Positions 62,447 through 64,000 of a stretch of DNA of 64,000 nucleotides are shown in pieces. Numbering within the stretch: the stretch's first letter is position 1; each line of letters starts with the position of its first letter. A model generated the notes under the pieces. It worked only from the letters and a program-made list of their open reading frames with translations. It did no database searches and was not told the origin of the DNA. The position numbers were made by a program, and so were the translations under genes. The DNA is from Bradyrhizobium sp. CCBAU 53338 (GTDB lineage Bacteria; Pseudomonadota; Alphaproteobacteria; Rhizobiales; Xanthobacteraceae). The stretch spans positions 4,278,001-4,342,000 of the forward strand of contig NZ_CP030048.1 in assembly GCF_015291665.1 (NCBI RefSeq), in the 5' to 3' direction.

Positions 62447-62833
62447 ATGACGCGACCCTATTCTGAAGACATTCGGGAACGGGCTTTGGCGCGAGCTGAC
62501 GCGGGGGAAACGGTTCGTTCGATTGCAGAGGCGCTACAGATCAGCCCCTCCTGCGTGACGAAGTGGAAGAATCTGAGGCGGGATACCGGAGGCCTGTCAC
62601 CTGGCCAAATCGGCGGCCACAAGAAACGGGTTCTGTCGGATGCCAACGCCGACTGGCTGCGCAAACGCATTCGCTCGGGGCCATTCACCCTGCGCAAGCT
62701 GACGCAGGAACTGGCTGCACGCGGGATCAAGACAGACGTGCGGGCGGTGTGGACTTTTGTTCACACCGAAGGGCTCAGCTTCAAAAAAAACGCTTCTACC
62801 AGCCGAGCAGGATCGCCCCGACGTCGCCCGTAA
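62447..62833 (+). CDS. IS630 transposase, N-terminal frame (OrfA)
   Basis: A 128-residue product with a helix-turn-helix (YSEDIRERALARADAGETVRSIAEAL, then SPSCVTKWKNLRRDTGG) that binds the terminal repeats. After the eight-A run at about 62783-62790 the frame drifts into Ser/Arg-rich nonsense. The natural transposase is the fusion with the next frame, reached by slippage in the A-run. Confidence 0.88.
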   Translation: MTRPYSEDIRERALARADAGETVRSIAEALQISPSCVTKWKNLRRDTGGLSPGQIGGHKKRVLSDANADWLRKRIRSGPFTLRKLTQELAARGIKTDVRAVWTFVHTEGLSFKKNASTSRAGSPRRRP

Positions 62834-63389
62834 GCGGACCCGCTGGAAAGCACATCAAGGCAGGATCGACGTCGCGCGGTTGGTGTTTATCGACGAGACG
62901 TGGATCAAAACCAATATGGCACCATTGCGCGGCTGGGGGCCGTGCGGGCAGCGCCTCCAAGCATCTGCACCTTTCGGCCATTGGAAGACAATGACCTTCA
63001 TCGCGGCGCTGCGTCACAATCGGATCAGCGCGCCTTGGGTGATCGATGGTCCCATCAATGGCGAGCTCTTCACGCTGTACGTCGAGAAGGTGTTGGCACC
63101 CACCCTCGCACCGGGCGAGATCGTCATCCTCGACAATCTTGGCAGCCACAAGGGCAAAGCGGCCCGCCAAGCCATCCGCGCCAGAGGCGCTCACCGCATC
63201 TTCTTGCCGCCATACAGCCCTGACCTCAACCCGATCGAGCAGGTCTTCGCCAAACTCAAACACCTCATGCGAGCTGCCGAAACTCGTGACGTCGAGGCAA
63301 CCTGGCGAAAGGTCGGTGAACTCCTCGATCTCTTCTCAGAGCAGGAGTGCACCAACTACTTCAAAAACTCAGGTTACGTTTCCGTATAA
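62757..63389 (+). CDS. IS630 transposase, DDE catalytic frame (OrfB)
   Basis: A 210-residue frame carrying the catalytic acidic triad: first Asp in VFIDETWIKTNM, second in VILDNLGSHKG, Glu in SPDLNPIEQVFAKLK. The residues before the A-run are out-of-frame sequence; meaningful homology starts at TLLPAEQDRPDVARKRT. It joins OrfA by a +1 (or -2) shift at the eight-A stretch. All three catalytic residues are intact, so the copy could be active if slippage occurs. Confidence 0.88.
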   Translation: MFTPKGSASKKTLLPAEQDRPDVARKRTRWKAHQGRIDVARLVFIDETWIKTNMAPLRGWGPCGQRLQASAPFGHWKTMTFIAALRHNRISAPWVIDGPINGELFTLYVEKVLAPTLAPGEIVILDNLGSHKGKAARQAIRARGAHRIFLPPYSPDLNPIEQVFAKLKHLMRAAETRDVEATWRKVGELLDLFSEQECTNYFKNSGYVSV

Positions 63390-63402
63390 AAACATCATGC
63401 TC
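63377..63402 (-). repeat. Right terminal inverted repeat of IS630 element
   Basis: Read on the minus strand it starts GAGCATGATGTTTTT and is followed on the plus strand by the TA duplicate at 63403-63404. The stop of the second transposase frame (63387-63389) lies within it. Confidence 0.85.
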
Positions 63403-63809
63403 TAGCCAGGCGTCCAGGGCTGGTAGTCGCCGGTCGCCTTCGGCCGTTTGCCGCTGGCGAGCGTCGAGCCGGAGGGCCGGTAGGCCTTCGCCGTGCCGGT
63501 GAGATTCGGCTGGTGCGGCTTTTCCCACTCGCGCGGCTGGTAGTTGATCTCGGTCGGCGGGGTATCGACGACGTGATGGATCCAGCCGTGCCAGGCCGGC
63601 GGAATGCGGCTCGCTTCGGCATAGCCGTTGTAGATCACCCAGCGCCGCTCGAAGCCGAGCGTGGGGTCGATCTTGCCGCCTGCGGTGCGGTAGTAGCGAT
63701 TGCCCTGCTCGTCCTGGCCGACCAATTCGCCGAACCTGGAGGTCCAGAGTTGCGTGCCAAAGGTCTGGCCATTCCACCAGGTGAAGAGCTTCAAGAAGAA
63801 TTGTTTCAT
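63402..63809 (-). CDS. NADH:ubiquinone oxidoreductase accessory subunit NDUFA12 family
   Basis: A 135-residue protein of the NDUFA12/B17.2 family. The blocks TFGTQLWTSRFGELVGQDEQGNRYY and RRWVIYNGYAEASRIPPAWHGWIHH are its signature. This accessory subunit of complex I is shared by alphaproteobacteria and mitochondria and helps assemble the membrane and peripheral arms. The TAG stop spans the IS630 junction: TA is the target duplicate and G is the first IS base. The protein end is unchanged. Confidence 0.94.
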   Translation of the reverse strand: MKQFFLKLFTWWNGQTFGTQLWTSRFGELVGQDEQGNRYYRTAGGKIDPTLGFERRWVIYNGYAEASRIPPAWHGWIHHVVDTPPTEINYQPREWEKPHQPNLTGTAKAYRPSGSTLASGKRPKATGDYQPWTPG

Positions 63810-64000
63810 GCGGCAAGGGCCCTGCTTCGTGGGGTCCTGATGCCATCCGGGCGGCCAAATGTCCAGTTCAGCGGGCCGCCCAACGCGCTGACGCGGGCAG
63901 CCAAAGCGACGGCAATAGGAGGCTGCCGCAAATCGGACGCGATCCGTTCATGCCGGGTACAGCGGCCGCGTGAAAATCTGGTTCTCATGCGCAAACCGGT
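63810..64000. other. Right-edge sequence without a supported gene
   Basis: The last 191 bases lie upstream of the NDUFA12 start. A 62-codon frame on the minus strand (63806-63994) is Arg-rich and lacks a ribosome binding site, so I do not call it. It may hold the NDUFA12 promoter. Confidence 0.4.

Larger units (their letters stand above)
62359..63402 (+). mobile_element. IS630-family insertion sequence, 1044 bp
   Basis: A complete copy. Both ends start GAGCATG, then TGTTTTT after one variable base, and agree at 20 of 26 positions. TA flanks each side (62357-62358 and 63403-63404), the target duplication IS630 elements make. Inside are an HTH-containing first frame and a DDE second frame, overlapping at a run of eight A. 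Size and organisation are normal for the family. The copy lies exactly at the stop codon of the NDUFA12 gene. Confidence 0.93.

Noticed and set aside
62185..62466. A 93-codon plus-strand frame before the transposase
   Set aside because: It crosses the left end of the IS element, so it would exist only because of the insertion.
63806..63994. A 62-codon minus-strand frame overlapping the NDUFA12 start
   Set aside because: Arg-rich, no ribosome binding site, no recognisable motif.
1..64000. tRNA, rRNA, prophage, toxin-antitoxin or defence genes
   Set aside because: No tRNA-like T-loop consensus in the gaps, and no gene with the relevant motifs in any frame I read.

Overview
The window is GC-rich chromosomal DNA from an alphaproteobacterium, most likely Bradyrhizobium or a close Rhizobiales relative. 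Four things point there: NDUFA12-type complex I accessory protein, the amiC-PBP1A-prfB block next to rne, two perfect EcfG-type general stress promoters (GGAAC-N16-CGTT), and an RNase E with an expanded S1 domain. Coding density is high. Almost everything looks like stable chromosome; the only clear mobile element is one IS630-family copy near the right end. I see no tRNA, rRNA, CRISPR or prophage.

Layout. 1-6.3 kb: DUF1697, an SMR exporter, a glutathione transferase behind a triple palindrome, anmK, tyrS, an MFS carrier and DoxX. 6.4-14.7 kb: a giant AsmA/DUF3971 envelope protein, a one-cysteine Bcp peroxiredoxin with a histone-like tail, an M23 endopeptidase-like protein, and the coupled DUF6502-DUF5666 pair. 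14.8-20.3 kb: a compact surface-glycan operon (an unlisted 53-residue membrane peptide, a glycosyltransferase fused to an ABC-2 export permease, its ATPase, a second glycosyltransferase and an O-antigen ligase/polymerase-like protein). 20.3-25.3 kb: a branched-chain-amino-acid-type binding protein, an EamA transporter, a small secreted protein, a beta-hydroxyacid dehydrogenase and prfB with an intact programmed +1 frameshift. 25.4-33.3 kb: PBP1A, AmiC and RNase E.

33.4-38.3 kb: an XRE-cupin regulator divergent from an amidase, MFS carrier and FAD amine oxidase, which reads as one uptake-and-degradation module. 38.3-45.5 kb: a TPR-glycosyltransferase, an XRE/MmyB regulator divergent from an SDR across a palindrome, DctA, BioY and an aminotransferase. 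45.7-55.5 kb: an M48-TPR protease and a DsbA-like oxidoreductase (envelope quality control), a stress-promoter-driven DUF1236 protein, aroQ-accB-accC, a three-gene phosphorelay (CHASE3 kinase, single-domain regulator, REC-HisKA_2 kinase) behind a second EcfG-type promoter, and aat. 55.6-64 kb: DUF2155, an esterase, a BASS-type carrier, a small secreted protein, a methyltransferase, a GlxA-type regulator divergent from an isonitrile-hydratase-like enzyme, the IS630 copy and NDUFA12.

Most novel candidates: the glycan operon with its glycosyltransferase-permease fusion and small coupled membrane peptide; the stress-promoter-linked phosphorelay; the 51-residue His/Asp tract inside RNase E; and the peroxiredoxin with the lysine-rich tail. 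All functional statements rest on reading motifs by eye; no database search was run.
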